Shown piece after piece: positions 7,170-16,265 of a stretch of 32,016 nucleotides of DNA; positions within the stretch are counted from its first letter, which is position 1; the number at the start of each line of letters is the position of its first letter. The stretch lies in assembly GCA_002480925.1 (NCBI GenBank), contig DLDA01000005.1, positions 1-32,016 on the forward strand, read 5' to 3'. This stretch comes from Lachnospiraceae bacterium UBA7784. Lineage in GTDB: Bacteria > Bacillota > Clostridia > Lachnospirales > Lachnospiraceae. The notes under the pieces are model-generated. The model saw only the letters and a program-made list of their open reading frames with translations, searched no databases and was not told the origin of the DNA. A program made the position numbers and the translations under genes.

Positions 7170-9455
7170 ATGAGCGAGGAAAAGGTTTTGGAGCTTGCGC
7201 AGGGGATTTCTGCGGAGGTAGTGGGGGATAGGTACAACACACCGGGAATGGCGGATGCCATAAGAAGGGCAGGAGCAGAGGGCATAGTCCTGCTAAGAAA
7301 TGATGACGATGTGCTTCCGGTCGGAGATGAGAGACTGGCCCTGTTCGGGAGATGCCAGGTGGACACCTTTTATGTGGGCTACGGCAGTGGCGGTGATGTA
7401 AAGGCGCTTCATAAGGTATCTGTCCTAGACGGACTGGAGGCAGCAGGCCTTAGACTTGATAAGGAGCTTTCCCGCAGCTACCGTGACTGGTGTGGGGCTA
7501 ATCCGGTAAGCGCCGGTGAATGGGGCAGATGGGCTTATTCCTACCCTGAGATGCCCCTTGATGAAGAGCAGATAAGGCGGGCTGCAGCAGAAAATGACAA
7601 GGCCATAGTCGTCATAGGAAGAGCAGCAGGCGAGGACGGAGACCTGTCCTTAAAGGAGGGCGAATACTATCTGAGTCAGGATGAGAGAGAGCTTCTTAGC
7701 CAGATAGATAAAAGCTTTGAACAGGTGATCGTTCTGTTAAACATAGGAAATATCATAGATCTCTCATGGCTTTCTGACTACAGCCATATAAAGGGAGCTA
7801 TGATAATCTGGCAGCTGGGGCAGGAGATGGGACATGCGGTGGCTGATGTGGTGACTGGCCGTATCTCTCCGTCAGGACATCTGACACAGACCATAGCCAG
7901 GCGTTATGAGGACTATCCTTCATCTGCATATTTCGGAGATCCGGACAGGAATGAGTATAAGGAAGGCCTTGATGTAGGTTATCGCGGGCTTTACAGGACG
8001 CCGGAGAGGATCCTCTATCCGTTTGGATACGGACTTTCCTATACCACCTTTGAGATCACAGGCAGGGGTCTTTCCGAGGCGCATGGAGGCTTTGTGATGG
8101 GAGCAGAGATAAGGAATACAGGAAGGCGCTCAGGTAAGGGCCTGGCCCAGGTCTATCTGAAGAAGCCCAACCGAAGTCCCGAGCTTGCAGCCTTTGCCAA
8201 GTCGGATGAGCTTGCTCCGGGTGAGAGCGAATATGTGGAGCTTTTCATAGAAAAGGACCAGCTTGATGTATTTGATCCGGATTCATGCAGCTATATCCGC
8301 GAGAAGGGCGACTATGGATTTTTCCTTGGGAACTCTCCGATAGATCTCTATTCACGTCAGGGAAGTATCTGTATAGACAGAAGGCAGATAGTTAAAAAAT
8401 GTGAAACGATCACTGAAAGCTCCGATCAGCTTAAGCAAAGGATCATAGACAATATGCCGGATGAGATAGGGACTGCTTCGGATCAGAGGATCGATTTTTC
8501 TTCTGTTATAAAGGGAGAGAAGAGGCTATGCGATTTTGTCGCACAGTTAAGCCCAGAGGAGCTTTCTGACCTGTCGAGAGGCGAGGGGCCTATGGACTCC
8601 TCTCTTTCTGTAAAGGGAAATACCGGAGTGTTCGGAGGTATCACGGAAAGGCTCAGAAGCAGGGGAATACCGGTCGTGAATACATCTGACGGCCCGTCGG
8701 GACTCAGGATCAACTATTACTGCGCCCTGCTTCCTATAGGAACGGCGCTTGCAGCAAGCTACAATCCGCTTCTTGTAGAGCAGATGTATGAAAGAGAGGC
8801 CGATGAGATGAAGCACTACGGTGTCGATATCTTCCTGGGCCCCGGTATGAATATACAGAGGAATCCTCTCTGCGGCAGGAACTTCGAATATTATTCAGAG
8901 GATCCCTATCTGACCGGTAGGATAGCATCGGCAGCAGTGAGAGGACTCGAGCGTCACGGGGCAGCAGCCTGCATCAAGCATTTCGCCTGCAATGATCAGG
9001 AGACAAACAGGAACAGAAATGACAGCTGCGTAGATGAAAGAACCCTGCGTGAGATCTATCTTAAGGCCTTTTATATGGTGATAAGGGATGCCCATCCTAA
9101 GTGCATAATGACAAGCTATAATAAGGTGAACGGGGTCTGGTCGCATTATAATTACGATCTTGTGACAACGCTTCTCAGACGCGAATGGGGCTTTAAGGGG
9201 CTTGTGATCACAGACTGGTGGATGCAGATGGCAGAAAGCCCTGAGTTCCCCGGAGTACGTGACAATGCCTACAGGGTAAGAGCCGGGGTCAATGTCCTTA
9301 TGCCGGGAGGACTTGGCGTAGACGTGGCCTCCTTTATCCATGATGACAATATAGAAAGGACGCTTACTCTAGGAGAGTTGCAGAAAAACGCAGCAGAGGT
9401 GCTTGGTTTTATAAGAGACCTTAAAAGGGATCAGGATTATGGAAGCTGTTTATAA
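7170..9455 (+). CDS. Family 3 glycoside hydrolase with permuted domain order (beta-glucosidase-like)
   Basis: A 761-residue retaining glycosidase without a signal peptide, so probably cytoplasmic. The domain order is reversed relative to most GH3 enzymes. The GH3 C-terminal alpha/beta sandwich comes first (GAEGIVLLRND..VLPV at ~35-52, possible acid/base region GEDGD near residue 155, YPFGYGLSYTTFEI at ~290), then a fibronectin-III-like domain (~300-400). The TIM-barrel catalytic domain is last (DGPSGLR, GPGMNIQRNPLCGRNFEYYSEDP, KHFACNDQETNR). The catalytic nucleophile is predicted as Asp682 in VITDWW. Permuted GH3 beta-glucosidases are known from rumen Clostridia. The substrate (beta-glucoside, xyloside or other) is not determined. 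The start follows GGAGATAAAAGG. It overlaps birA by 17 nt. Confidence 0.9.
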   Translation: MSEEKVLELAQGISAEVVGDRYNTPGMADAIRRAGAEGIVLLRNDDDVLPVGDERLALFGRCQVDTFYVGYGSGGDVKALHKVSVLDGLEAAGLRLDKELSRSYRDWCGANPVSAGEWGRWAYSYPEMPLDEEQIRRAAAENDKAIVVIGRAAGEDGDLSLKEGEYYLSQDERELLSQIDKSFEQVIVLLNIGNIIDLSWLSDYSHIKGAMIIWQLGQEMGHAVADVVTGRISPSGHLTQTIARRYEDYPSSAYFGDPDRNEYKEGLDVGYRGLYRTPERILYPFGYGLSYTTFEITGRGLSEAHGGFVMGAEIRNTGRRSGKGLAQVYLKKPNRSPELAAFAKSDELAPGESEYVELFIEKDQLDVFDPDSCSYIREKGDYGFFLGNSPIDLYSRQGSICIDRRQIVKKCETITESSDQLKQRIIDNMPDEIGTASDQRIDFSSVIKGEKRLCDFVAQLSPEELSDLSRGEGPMDSSLSVKGNTGVFGGITERLRSRGIPVVNTSDGPSGLRINYYCALLPIGTALAASYNPLLVEQMYEREADEMKHYGVDIFLGPGMNIQRNPLCGRNFEYYSEDPYLTGRIASAAVRGLERHGAAACIKHFACNDQETNRNRNDSCVDERTLREIYLKAFYMVIRDAHPKCIMTSYNKVNGVWSHYNYDLVTTLLRREWGFKGLVITDWWMQMAESPEFPGVRDNAYRVRAGVNVLMPGGLGVDVASFIHDDNIERTLTLGELQKNAAEVLGFIRDLKRDQDYGSCL

Positions 9456-10206
9456 ATATTATGATACCATTGATTCGACAAATCTGGAGGCTAAGAGGCT
9501 TGCCCATGCAGGAGCTAAGAATTTCACTGTGGTCTCGGCAGGAGAGCAGACGGCTGGCCGGGGAAGGAGCGGACATTCATGGATATCTCCTGAGGGAGTG
9601 TCGGTAGCGACATCAATGCTCATCTATCCTGAGGGAATAGCTATGGACCATCTGCCCAGGCTTACTATTCTGGCAGGCGTTTCTGTTGCAGAGGCCGTAG
9701 AGGAGCTGTATGACCTTGCCACCCAGATCAAGTGGCCCAATGACGTCCTGATCGGAGGGAAAAAGATCTGCGGCATACTGACAGAGCTTGAGGCAGATAA
9801 GGGTGTCGCAGAGAACGTGGTCGTGGGGATAGGTGTGAATGTCCATCACAGGAAGGATGATTTCGCTCCGGAGATAAGGGATATGGCTACCTCGCTGGAT
9901 CTGGAGCTTGGCGGGGCGCGTGCTTCGAGGAAGGCAGTCGTAGAGGCTATATGGAGACATTTCCTTTCCCACTATCAGGCCTTCGTAAGGGACGGAGGCC
10001 AGCTGGGAGATATCCTGCCAGTCTATAACAGCAGGCTTATAAATAAAAACAAACGTGTCAGGGTGATCCATCAGATAAAGGATTTCTGCGGGGTGGCCCT
10101 GGAGATGGATCCGGAAGGGAAGCTTCTGATAAGAAGGGATGACGGGACAGTTACCGCGGTTGACTCAGGTGAGGTCCATGTCAGGGGTCTTTATGGATAT
10201 GTTTGA
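9439..10206 (+). CDS. birA: Biotin--[acetyl-CoA-carboxylase] ligase, monofunctional
   Basis: Attaches biotin to carboxylase carrier proteins through biotinyl-AMP. The 255 residues start directly with the catalytic domain (YYDTIDSTNLEAKRLA), so the N-terminal DNA-binding domain of repressor-type BirA is absent. Diagnostic motifs are GRGRSG at residues 40-45, KWPNDVL at 98-104, GKKICGIL and VVGIGVNVH, followed by a small C-terminal SH3-like cap. It starts 17 nt inside the glycosidase gene, which implies translational coupling. No functional link between the two genes is evident. Confidence 0.94.
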   Translation: MEAVYKYYDTIDSTNLEAKRLAHAGAKNFTVVSAGEQTAGRGRSGHSWISPEGVSVATSMLIYPEGIAMDHLPRLTILAGVSVAEAVEELYDLATQIKWPNDVLIGGKKICGILTELEADKGVAENVVVGIGVNVHHRKDDFAPEIRDMATSLDLELGGARASRKAVVEAIWRHFLSHYQAFVRDGGQLGDILPVYNSRLINKNKRVRVIHQIKDFCGVALEMDPEGKLLIRRDDGTVTAVDSGEVHVRGLYGYV

Positions 10207-10210
10207 AAAA

Positions 10211-10237
10211 TTAGCACTCACCTATTGACAGTGCTAA
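10211..10237 (+). promoter_or_regulatory. CIRCE operator (HrcA binding site)
   Basis: TTAGCACTC (10211-10219), nine spacer bases, then CAGTGCTAA (10229-10237), against the consensus TTAGCACTC-N9-GAGTGCTAA: 17 of 18 positions match. It overlaps the -35 box of the clpB promoter, the usual arrangement for HrcA repression of heat-shock genes. Confidence 0.92.
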
Positions 10238-10253
10238 CAATCCGTGATATAAC
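10225..10253 (+). promoter_or_regulatory. Sigma-A promoter of clpB
   Basis: TTGACA (10225-10230), a 17-nt spacer and TATAAC (10248-10253). The -35 lies inside the CIRCE spacer and right arm, so HrcA binding would block RNA polymerase. The expected transcription start is near 10260, directly before a leader hairpin. Confidence 0.85.
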
Positions 10254-10267
10254 ATATATGTCGAAAC

Positions 10268-10302
10268 AAAAAGGTGCGCCTGGTATTCCGGCGCGCCTTT
10301 TA
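10268..10302 (+). terminator. Hairpin with short U-run in the clpB leader
   Basis: AAGGTGCGCC (10271-10280) pairs with GGCGCGCCTT (10290-10299) with one G-U pair, around a 9-nt loop, and is followed by a short T run ending at 10301. It lies at the extreme 5' end of the predicted clpB mRNA, before the AAGGAGGA ribosome binding site. It may act as a leader attenuator or as a 5'-end stabiliser. The U-run is short, so termination would be partial at best. Confidence 0.5.
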
Positions 10303-10326
10303 TGATAACGGGAAGGAGGAAACCCT

Positions 10327-13017
10327 ATGAATATAAGCAAGTTCACGCAGAAGAGCATGGAGGCAGTTCAGGATGCCGAGAAGCTCTCAAGCGACTATGG
10401 GAACCAGCAGATCACAGAGGAGCATCTGCTTCTGGCTCTTATGCGTCAGGAGGAAGGGCTTATCCCTAAGCTCTTCGAGAAGATGGACATAGATGTAGGC
10501 TATTTCACGAATGACGCGACGATGATGGTGCAGAACCTGCCGAAGGTATCGGGAGCAGGTCAGCAGTATGTCGACAGATATTTAAATGATACGCTTTTAC
10601 ATGCCGAGGATGAGGCTAAGAAGATGGGAGACGATTATGTCTCTGTAGAGCATATCTTCCTGTCACTTATCGATCACCCGGATGATAAGATAAAGGAAAA
10701 GTTCAGGGAGTTCGGTATCACAAGAGACAGATTCCTTCAGGCATTATCAACTGTAAGAGGCAATCAGAAGGTCACAAGTGATAATCCTGAGGATACCTAT
10801 GACTCTCTGGAGAAGTACGGAGAGGATCTGGTCGCCAAGGCCAGGGATCAGAAGCTTGATCCTATAATAGGACGTGATGACGAGATCCGTAATGTGGTCC
10901 GTATCCTGAGCCGTAAGACCAAGAACAACCCGGTCCTTATAGGCGAGCCGGGAGTAGGAAAGACCGCAGTGGTAGAGGGACTTGCCCAGAGGATAGTAAA
11001 GGGCGATGTGCCTGACAATCTGAAGGACAAGAAGATCTTTTCGCTTGATATGGGTTCCCTCATTGCCGGAGCCAAGTACAGAGGAGAGTTCGAGGAGAGG
11101 CTTAAGGCTGTACTTAATGAGGTGAAGAAGTCCGAGGGCCATATCATACTTTTCATAGATGAGCTGCATCTGATCGTAGGCGCCGGAAAGAGCGAGGGCG
11201 CAATGGATGCCGGCAATCTCTTAAAGCCAATGCTTGCGAGAGGAGAACTGCACTGCATAGGGGCAACCACTCTCAATGAATACAGGGAATATATAGAAAA
11301 GGACGCAGCCCTTGAGAGACGTTTCCAGAGGGTGATGGTGGATGAGCCGACAGTCGATGAGACCATCACTATCCTTCGTGGACTCCGTGAGAATTACCAG
11401 ACCTATCACGGAGTGAGGATCACAGACAATGCCCTTATAGCGGCAGCTGAGCTTTCGAACAGATATATAACAGACAGATTCCTTCCGGACAAGGCCATAG
11501 ACTTAATAGATGAGGCCTGCGCCCAGATCAAGACAGAGAAGGAGTCCAAGCCTGAGGAGATAGATGAGTTAGAGCATAAGAATATACAGCTGCGTCTTGA
11601 TGAGATGTCTCTTGAAAAGGAGACGGATGAGATGAGCAGGGCCCGTCTTGATGAGGTAAAGAAGGAGCTTGCTGAGAATAATGAGAAGCTTACCAGCCTG
11701 AATGCCGAATGGGAAAATGAAAAGAATGCAGTTGACCGTCCGGCTAAGCTGCGTGAGCAGATAGCTGACATCCATAAGCAGATCGAGCGCGCAGAGCGTG
11801 AGGGCGATTACAATAAGATGGCCGAGCTGCAGAACGGAAAGCTACCTGAGCTTACAAAGGAGCTGAATCAGGAGGAGAGCAAGGTAAAGAGCGATGACTT
11901 AAAGCTGGTCCACGAGGCAGTCGATGAGGATGAGATAGCAGCTATCGTAAGCCGCTGGACAGGAATCCCTGTGACAAGACTTAATGAATCGCAGAGGAAC
12001 AAGATACTGCATCTGGGAGACGAGCTCCATAAGAGAGTAGTCGGACAGGATGAGGCAGTCGAGAAGGTTACCGATGCTATCCTTCGTTCGCGTGCAGGTA
12101 TAAAGGATCCTAACAGACCTATAGGCTCATTCCTCTTCCTGGGACCTACAGGAGTAGGAAAGACAGAGCTTGCAAAGACGCTTGCCGAGTCGCTTTTTGA
12201 TAATGAGAACAATATAGTCCGTATCGATATGACCGAGTATATGGAGAAGTATTCAGTCTCACGTCTCATCGGAGCTCCTCCAGGATATGTGGGCTATGAT
12301 GAGGGCGGTCAGCTGACAGAGGCAGTCCGCAGGAAGCCGTATTCTGTAGTGCTCTTTGATGAGGTGGAAAAGGCTCATCCGGATGTCTTCAATATCCTGC
12401 TCCAGGTGCTTGATGATGGACGTATAACGGATTCTCAGGGCAGGACAGTTGACTTCAAGAACACTATAATAATACTTACCTCAAATCTCGGTTCCCAGGA
12501 GCTTCTGGGAGGGATAGAGGCTGACGGAACTATATCTGAGAGAGCGAGAGCAGCTGTAGAGGGTGAGCTCAGGAAGGCCTTCAGACCGGAGTTCCTGAAC
12601 AGGCTTGATGAGATAATAATGTTCCATCCTCTGACCAAGGACAATATAAGCCATATAGTAGGACTTCTGATGAGGAGATTAAACAGCCGTCTCTCAGAAA
12701 GGGAGCTCAAGGTAGAACTGACTCCTGAGGCGACTAAGTATATCATAGATCATGGCTTCGATCCGGTATACGGAGCAAGACCTTTGAGGAGGTTTTTGCA
12801 GAAGCATGTCGAGACTCTTGCTGCAAGGATAATCCTTGAGGGCAAGGCCGGAAAGGGCGATACCATAATGATCGACAAGAAGGCTCCGACGGTTCACGAG
12901 GAGAAAAAGGCAGATGCGGATGACCTTTTCACAGAGGATTCTCCATCTGCAAATACCCTTGACTCTCTTACTGGCGGTGCAGCTACAGAGGAGCTTTACG
13001 CTTACGTCAGGAGGTAA
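10327..13017 (+). CDS. clpB: ATP-dependent disaggregase ClpB
   Basis: Hexameric Hsp100 chaperone that extracts polypeptides from aggregates together with DnaK. The 896 residues contain the N-domain (1-~150), NBD1 with Walker A GEPGVGKT at 206-213, a coiled-coil middle domain (~410-530, rich in E and K), NBD2 with Walker A GPTGVGKT at 606-613 and Walker [14 protein letters not shown], and the C-terminal oligomerisation part ([11 protein letters not shown]). The final ~45 residues form an acidic, low-complexity extension ([17 protein letters not shown]...) longer than in E. coli ClpB (857 residues). The long M-domain separates it from ClpC. The start follows GGAAGGAGGA. Its 3' end overlaps the convergent MATE gene by 11 nt. 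Confidence 0.97.
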   Translation: MNISKFTQKSMEAVQDAEKLSSDYGNQQITEEHLLLALMRQEEGLIPKLFEKMDIDVGYFTNDATMMVQNLPKVSGAGQQYVDRYLNDTLLHAEDEAKKMGDDYVSVEHIFLSLIDHPDDKIKEKFREFGITRDRFLQALSTVRGNQKVTSDNPEDTYDSLEKYGEDLVAKARDQKLDPIIGRDDEIRNVVRILSRKTKNNPVLIGEPGVGKTAVVEGLAQRIVKGDVPDNLKDKKIFSLDMGSLIAGAKYRGEFEERLKAVLNEVKKSEGHIILFIDELHLIVGAGKSEGAMDAGNLLKPMLARGELHCIGATTLNEYREYIEKDAALERRFQRVMVDEPTVDETITILRGLRENYQTYHGVRITDNALIAAAELSNRYITDRFLPDKAIDLIDEACAQIKTEKESKPEEIDELEHKNIQLRLDEMSLEKETDEMSRARLDEVKKELAENNEKLTSLNAEWENEKNAVDRPAKLREQIADIHKQIERAEREGDYNKMAELQNGKLPELTKELNQEESKVKSDDLKLVHEAVDEDEIAAIVSRWTGIPVTRLNESQRNKILHLGDELHKRVVGQDEAVEKVTDAILRSRAGIKDPNRPIGSFLFLGPTGVGKTELAKTLAESLFDNENNIVRIDMTEYMEKYSVSRLIGAPPGYVGYDEGGQLTEAVRRKPYSVVLFDEVEKAHPDVFNILLQVLDDGRITDSQGRTVDFKNTIIILTSNLGSQELLGGIEADGTISERARAAVEGELRKAFRPEFLNRLDEIIMFHPLTKDNISHIVGLLMRRLNSRLSERELKVELTPEATKYIIDHGFDPVYGARPLRRFLQKHVETLAARIILEGKAGKGDTIMIDKKAPTVHEEKKADADDLFTEDSPSANTLDSLTGGAATEELYAYVRR

Positions 13018-14353
13018 AGGAGAGTTTTTTTCTTACCACATATGCACAGATCAGGCTTGAATATATGGTCGCTGTGATCCATGCCGCCTGATCTGTAAAG
13101 CATATGACTATGAAGCCGTAGGCGGGAGCGAAGCAGAGAGCCATTACTGAGCGGGCAGCCATTTCTATGACTCCGGAGAATATGGCCAGATTCGAATAGC
13201 CGAGAGCCTGGACAGCCAGACGCACGACGTTTAGTATGCCGAGTGACCAGTAGAAGAAGCCGGAGCACTTTAGGAAGAGGGCAGAAGCATCAAGGATTCT
13301 TGCGGTCACTCCTCCCTTGTCCGAAAGGAAAAGGGTAGAGAGATCCCGTCCGAAGAAGATCAGGACAAGCCCTATGGCTATACCGTAGACCACTCCGGCA
13401 GAAGCGCCCTCGAGTATACCTCGCTTTATCCGCTCACGCTTTCTGGCTCCGTAGTTCTGCCCTACGAAGGTCGAAACGGCAGAGGCTATAGCGTCAAATG
13501 GACACATAGCCATCTGCTTGATACGAAGTGATGCTGAGAAGGCTGATGTATAAAGCGAGCCTAAGGAATTGTTTGCGGACTGCATGACCATGGATCCGAT
13601 AGCTGTGATCGAGAACTGCAGCCCCATGGGCAGAGCCATATACAGAAGCTTTCCGGCCTTTTTTTTATCGAAATATCTCTCCTCTGGCCTTATGCTAAGG
13701 ATGGGATATTTTTTTCTCATATAAAGGAAGCAGAGCACTGCCGATACGGCCTGAGAGGTGATAGTCGCAAGCGCAGCTCCCGGAACTCCCAGATGCAGGA
13801 TGAGTATACAGAAGAGGTCCAGGAAGATGTTTAAGCAGGCGCTTATCACAAGAAAGATAAAGGGAGTTGTCGAGTCTCCTACAGCCCTGAGGATAGACGA
13901 CAGAAGGTTGTAGGAGAGAGTTGCCGGTATCCCTAAGAATATGATCAGAAGGTAGAGATAGGTCTCATGAAAGATCTGGTCTGGTGTGCGGAGCACATGA
14001 AGGATGGGACTGCATAAAAGCGCAGTGACTGTCGTTATGATAAGCATGGAGATCCCGGTAAGGATGTAGCTGTTGTAGATGAATCTGCGCATGTCAGCGT
14101 GGTCTCCTGCTCCGAACCTCTGGGCCACAGGGACAGCAAAGCCTACGCACATGCCTATGCAGAGGCCGAGGACCAGGAACTGTACGCTGCTTGTAGCACC
14201 AACGGCTCCGAGAGCGTTGGCACCAAGAGAACGCCCTACTATCACCGCATCCATCATATTGTAGGTCTGCTGGACTATATTACCCAGAAGAAGAGGGATG
14301 GAAAATTTCAGGATCTGAGGCAGAATGGGCCCGTCAGTCATAGTTTTTGTCAT
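13007..14353 (-). CDS. MATE family efflux transporter
   Basis: A 448-residue, twelve-segment Na+/H+-coupled exporter of the inner membrane. It begins MTKTMTDGPILPQILKFSIPLLLGNIVQQTYNMMDAVIVGR, a classical MATE N-terminus, and contains GAVGATSSVQF, GVPGAALATITSQ and the second-half FVGQNYGARKRERIKRG. I chose the ATG at 14353 because GGAGG precedes it by six bases. A longer open frame to 14410 has no ribosome binding site and would overlap the promoter. Its stop codon lies inside the end of clpB, with no terminator between the two genes. The substrate is unknown. Confidence 0.94.
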   Translation of the reverse strand: MTKTMTDGPILPQILKFSIPLLLGNIVQQTYNMMDAVIVGRSLGANALGAVGATSSVQFLVLGLCIGMCVGFAVPVAQRFGAGDHADMRRFIYNSYILTGISMLIITTVTALLCSPILHVLRTPDQIFHETYLYLLIIFLGIPATLSYNLLSSILRAVGDSTTPFIFLVISACLNIFLDLFCILILHLGVPGAALATITSQAVSAVLCFLYMRKKYPILSIRPEERYFDKKKAGKLLYMALPMGLQFSITAIGSMVMQSANNSLGSLYTSAFSASLRIKQMAMCPFDAIASAVSTFVGQNYGARKRERIKRGILEGASAGVVYGIAIGLVLIFFGRDLSTLFLSDKGGVTARILDASALFLKCSGFFYWSLGILNVVRLAVQALGYSNLAIFSGVIEMAARSVMALCFAPAYGFIVICFTDQAAWITATIYSSLICAYVVRKKLSFTS

Positions 14354-14381
14354 AATAAGCCTCCAACGTTGAATTATCTCA

Positions 14382-14410
14382 ATAGTAAATACAAATGCGA
14401 CAATAGTCAA
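14382..14410 (-). promoter_or_regulatory. Sigma-A promoter of the MATE gene
   Basis: On the minus strand TTGACT (14405-14410) and TACTAT (14382-14387) are separated by 17 nt, about 28 nt upstream of the chosen MATE start codon. This supports the start at 14353. Confidence 0.6.
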
Positions 14411-14443
14411 ATGAAGATTCGATTAAACTGACCAGATGCGGTA

Positions 14444-14471
14444 TAAAGTTCTGGACAGGCATTACCGATAT
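14444..14471 (+). promoter_or_regulatory. Candidate sigma-D (FliA-type) flagellar promoter
   Basis: TAAA (14444-14447, extending as TAAAGTTC) and ACCGATAT (14464-14471) are separated by 16 nt. The Bacillus sigma-D consensus is TAAA-N14-16-GCCGATAT, so 11 of 12 defined bases match. No good sigma-A promoter was seen in the same gap. It lies ~60 nt upstream of the DUF6033-like gene. Confidence 0.6.
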
Positions 14472-14489
14472 AAAGAATAGACATAGTAG

Positions 14490-14513
14490 AGCGCATGGAG
14501 GCGCTGGTTTTTT
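14490..14513 (+). terminator. Small GC hairpin plus T6 in the leader of the DUF6033-like gene
   Basis: AGCGC (14490-14494) and GCGCT (14501-14505) flank a 6-nt loop and are followed by GG and six T (14508-14513), then by the AAGGAGG ribosome binding site. With only five stem pairs it is a weak terminator candidate. Its interest is the same position as the hairpins in the aspA and clpB leaders. Confidence 0.4.
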
Positions 14514-14529
14514 ACAAGGAGGTTTCTTA

Positions 14530-15477
14530 ATGGCTATCGGAAATATCGGAGGCTATGGGAATATCAATACATATTCCTACAGGCCTAAGACCACAGGAAA
14601 GAAAAAGACAGACGAGACGGACAACTCCAAGGATCAGGTGAATAAAGGAAGCAATGCAGCCCAGACTGCAAAGGACACTGATCCGGCAGGCACTGACAAG
14701 AAGGTGACAGCTGCAAAGGATGCCGATGATCAGGAGCTCTATACAAAGGGAAGGACAATCGGCAAGCCGACTCTTTCAAAGAAAGCTGCTGAGTATTATG
14801 AGAAGCTTCAGAAGAAGTTCGGCAATATGCAGTTTATCCTGGTATCGGAGGATCAGAAGAAGTCAGCTGAAGCCAATGCTGCAAGCTTCGCTTCAAAGAC
14901 TAAGACCACAGTCCTTATAAATGAGGACAAGATCGAGGAGATGGCAAATGATGAGAACGTCGCAAAGAAGTACGAAAGCATCATTGCCAATTCCGAGAAG
15001 CAGCTTCCGGATCTGAAGAAGCAGCTTGAGTCAGCAGTTGGCTCATCCAATCTCAAGGGCATAGGCATGCAGATCAATGATAATGGGGCAGTAAGCTTCT
15101 TTGCGACTGTCCGTGATCAGGGAGCCGCAAGCGCAAAGGCTCTGAAGGAGAGACAGGCAGCCAAGAAGGAGGCCAGGAAGGCCGCTGAGAAGAAGGCAGC
15201 CAGGAAGGAGGCAAAGGAGAAGAAGGAGGAAGCTCTTAAGGAGAAGCAGAAGGATCAGAAGACTGATCAGACAGATACTTCTAAGAAGACCTCTGACGAC
15301 GATTATGTGGAGAAGGATCCGGACAGCGATCAGACCGGAGAAGTCACTCCATGGGATATGTATGGCACGAAGACTATATATGCTTCTTCGATAGATGATC
15401 TTATAAAGGCAGTAAAGAGCTTTTCGGCAGGATCATCTGCCTATGCATCTGGTAATTCAATAAACTATGAGGGCTGA
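14530..15477 (+). CDS. DUF6033-like lysine-rich protein, possible flagellar-regulon member
   Basis: A 315-residue protein of unknown function. The N-terminus (MAIGNIGGYGNINTYSY) is glycine/tyrosine-rich. A polar linker (residues ~20-75, K/D/T/A-rich) follows. A conserved-looking core spans ~80-200 (AEYYEKLQKKFGNMQFILVSEDQK... TVLINEDKIEEMANDENVAKKYESIIANSEKQL... IGMQINDNGAVSFFATV). A charged helical segment at ~205-250 is almost pure K/E/A/R (coiled-coil-like), then a short acidic C-terminus. The core resembles DUF6033 proteins of Lachnospiraceae as I remember them, and a profile search would settle it. There is no signal peptide or membrane segment. The start follows AAGGAGG. The sigma-D-type promoter suggests co-expression with flagellar genes. 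Confidence 0.65.
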   Translation: MAIGNIGGYGNINTYSYRPKTTGKKKTDETDNSKDQVNKGSNAAQTAKDTDPAGTDKKVTAAKDADDQELYTKGRTIGKPTLSKKAAEYYEKLQKKFGNMQFILVSEDQKKSAEANAASFASKTKTTVLINEDKIEEMANDENVAKKYESIIANSEKQLPDLKKQLESAVGSSNLKGIGMQINDNGAVSFFATVRDQGAASAKALKERQAAKKEARKAAEKKAARKEAKEKKEEALKEKQKDQKTDQTDTSKKTSDDDYVEKDPDSDQTGEVTPWDMYGTKTIYASSIDDLIKAVKSFSAGSSAYASGNSINYEG

Positions 15478-15489
15478 TAAGCCCTCATA
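15466..15489 (+). repeat. Perfect 10-bp inverted repeat at the end of the DUF6033-like gene
   Basis: TATGAGGGCT (15466-15475), a GATA loop, and AGCCCTCATA (15480-15489). The stop codon TGA lies at the loop edge. No T run follows, and the nifH-like start is 13 nt downstream. It is unlikely to be a full terminator. It could limit read-through, protect the upstream mRNA's 3' end, or mark an RNA processing site between the two genes. Confidence 0.7.
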
Positions 15490-15502
15490 AGGCAAAGGAT
15501 TT

Positions 15503-16246
15503 ATGTACAAGCTTGCAATATACGGAAAAGGCGGCATCGGGAAGTCTACAATGACTGGCAATCTCGCGGCTGCCTTTTCCTTTTTAGGAAAAAAGGTAAT
15601 ACAGATAGGCTGTGATCCGAAGGCTGATTCGACAATGAACCTGCTCGGAGGCAGACCACTGGTCCCGGTAATGGATCTTTTGAGGGACGATAAGGATATA
15701 GATTCGATAGAGGACGTGTCTGCGGTAGGATACGGTGGAGTCGTCTGCATAGAGACAGGCGGCCCTACTCCGGGTGTGGGATGCGCCGGAAGAGGGATCA
15801 TAGCTACGTTCAATATACTTAAAAGCCTTGAACTTGTTGATCAGATAAAACCCGACGTTATCCTTTTCGATGTGTTGGGAGATGTGGTCTGCGGAGGCTT
15901 TGCGGCACCCATACGCGAGGGCTATGCGGACGAGGTCATGATAGTCACATCCGGAGAGAAGATGGCTCTTTATGCAGCCGACAACATAAACCGGGCCGTT
16001 AAGAATTTCCAGGACAGGAGCTATGCCGGTGTCAGAGGCATTCTGTTGAATAAGAGAAATGTCCCTGATGAGGATGAAAAGGTAGCTGCCTTTGCAAGGG
16101 AAAGGGATCTGTCTGTTGTAGGAAGGATACCGCGCTCCGATGATATAAACCGCGCCGAGGAGGAAGGAAAGACAGTAATAGAGATGGATCCGACACTTGA
16201 GATCAGCCGTGATTTCATAGAGCTTGCAGAGAGGCTTTTGAAATAG
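15503..16246 (+). CDS. NifH-like Fe protein (nitrogenase-like reductase component)
   Basis: A 247-residue member of the NifH/BchL/ChlL/CfbC ATPase family, which donates electrons one at a time to a component-1 partner while hydrolysing ATP. The P-loop is GKGGIGKST at residues 8-16 and the switch motif is GCDPKADST at 37-44 or so. The two cysteines that hold the intersubunit [4Fe-4S] cluster are present: Cys94 in GVGCAGRG and Cys130 in [15 protein letters not shown]. It is shorter than NifH (about 290) through loss of the C-terminal extension, close to the CfbC length. AAAGGA lies close to the ATG. It is followed 19 nt later by the two-domain component-1 gene, its probable electron acceptor. 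The reduced substrate is unknown. Confidence 0.93.
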   Translation: MYKLAIYGKGGIGKSTMTGNLAAAFSFLGKKVIQIGCDPKADSTMNLLGGRPLVPVMDLLRDDKDIDSIEDVSAVGYGGVVCIETGGPTPGVGCAGRGIIATFNILKSLELVDQIKPDVILFDVLGDVVCGGFAAPIREGYADEVMIVTSGEKMALYAADNINRAVKNFQDRSYAGVRGILLNKRNVPDEDEKVAAFARERDLSVVGRIPRSDDINRAEEEGKTVIEMDPTLEISRDFIELAERLLK

Positions 16247-16265
16247 GAGCTTGAAAGGAAATCAG

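Noticed and set aside
8547..9341. Minus-strand frames inside the glycosidase gene
   Set aside because: Antisense shadows of a clear GH3 coding region.
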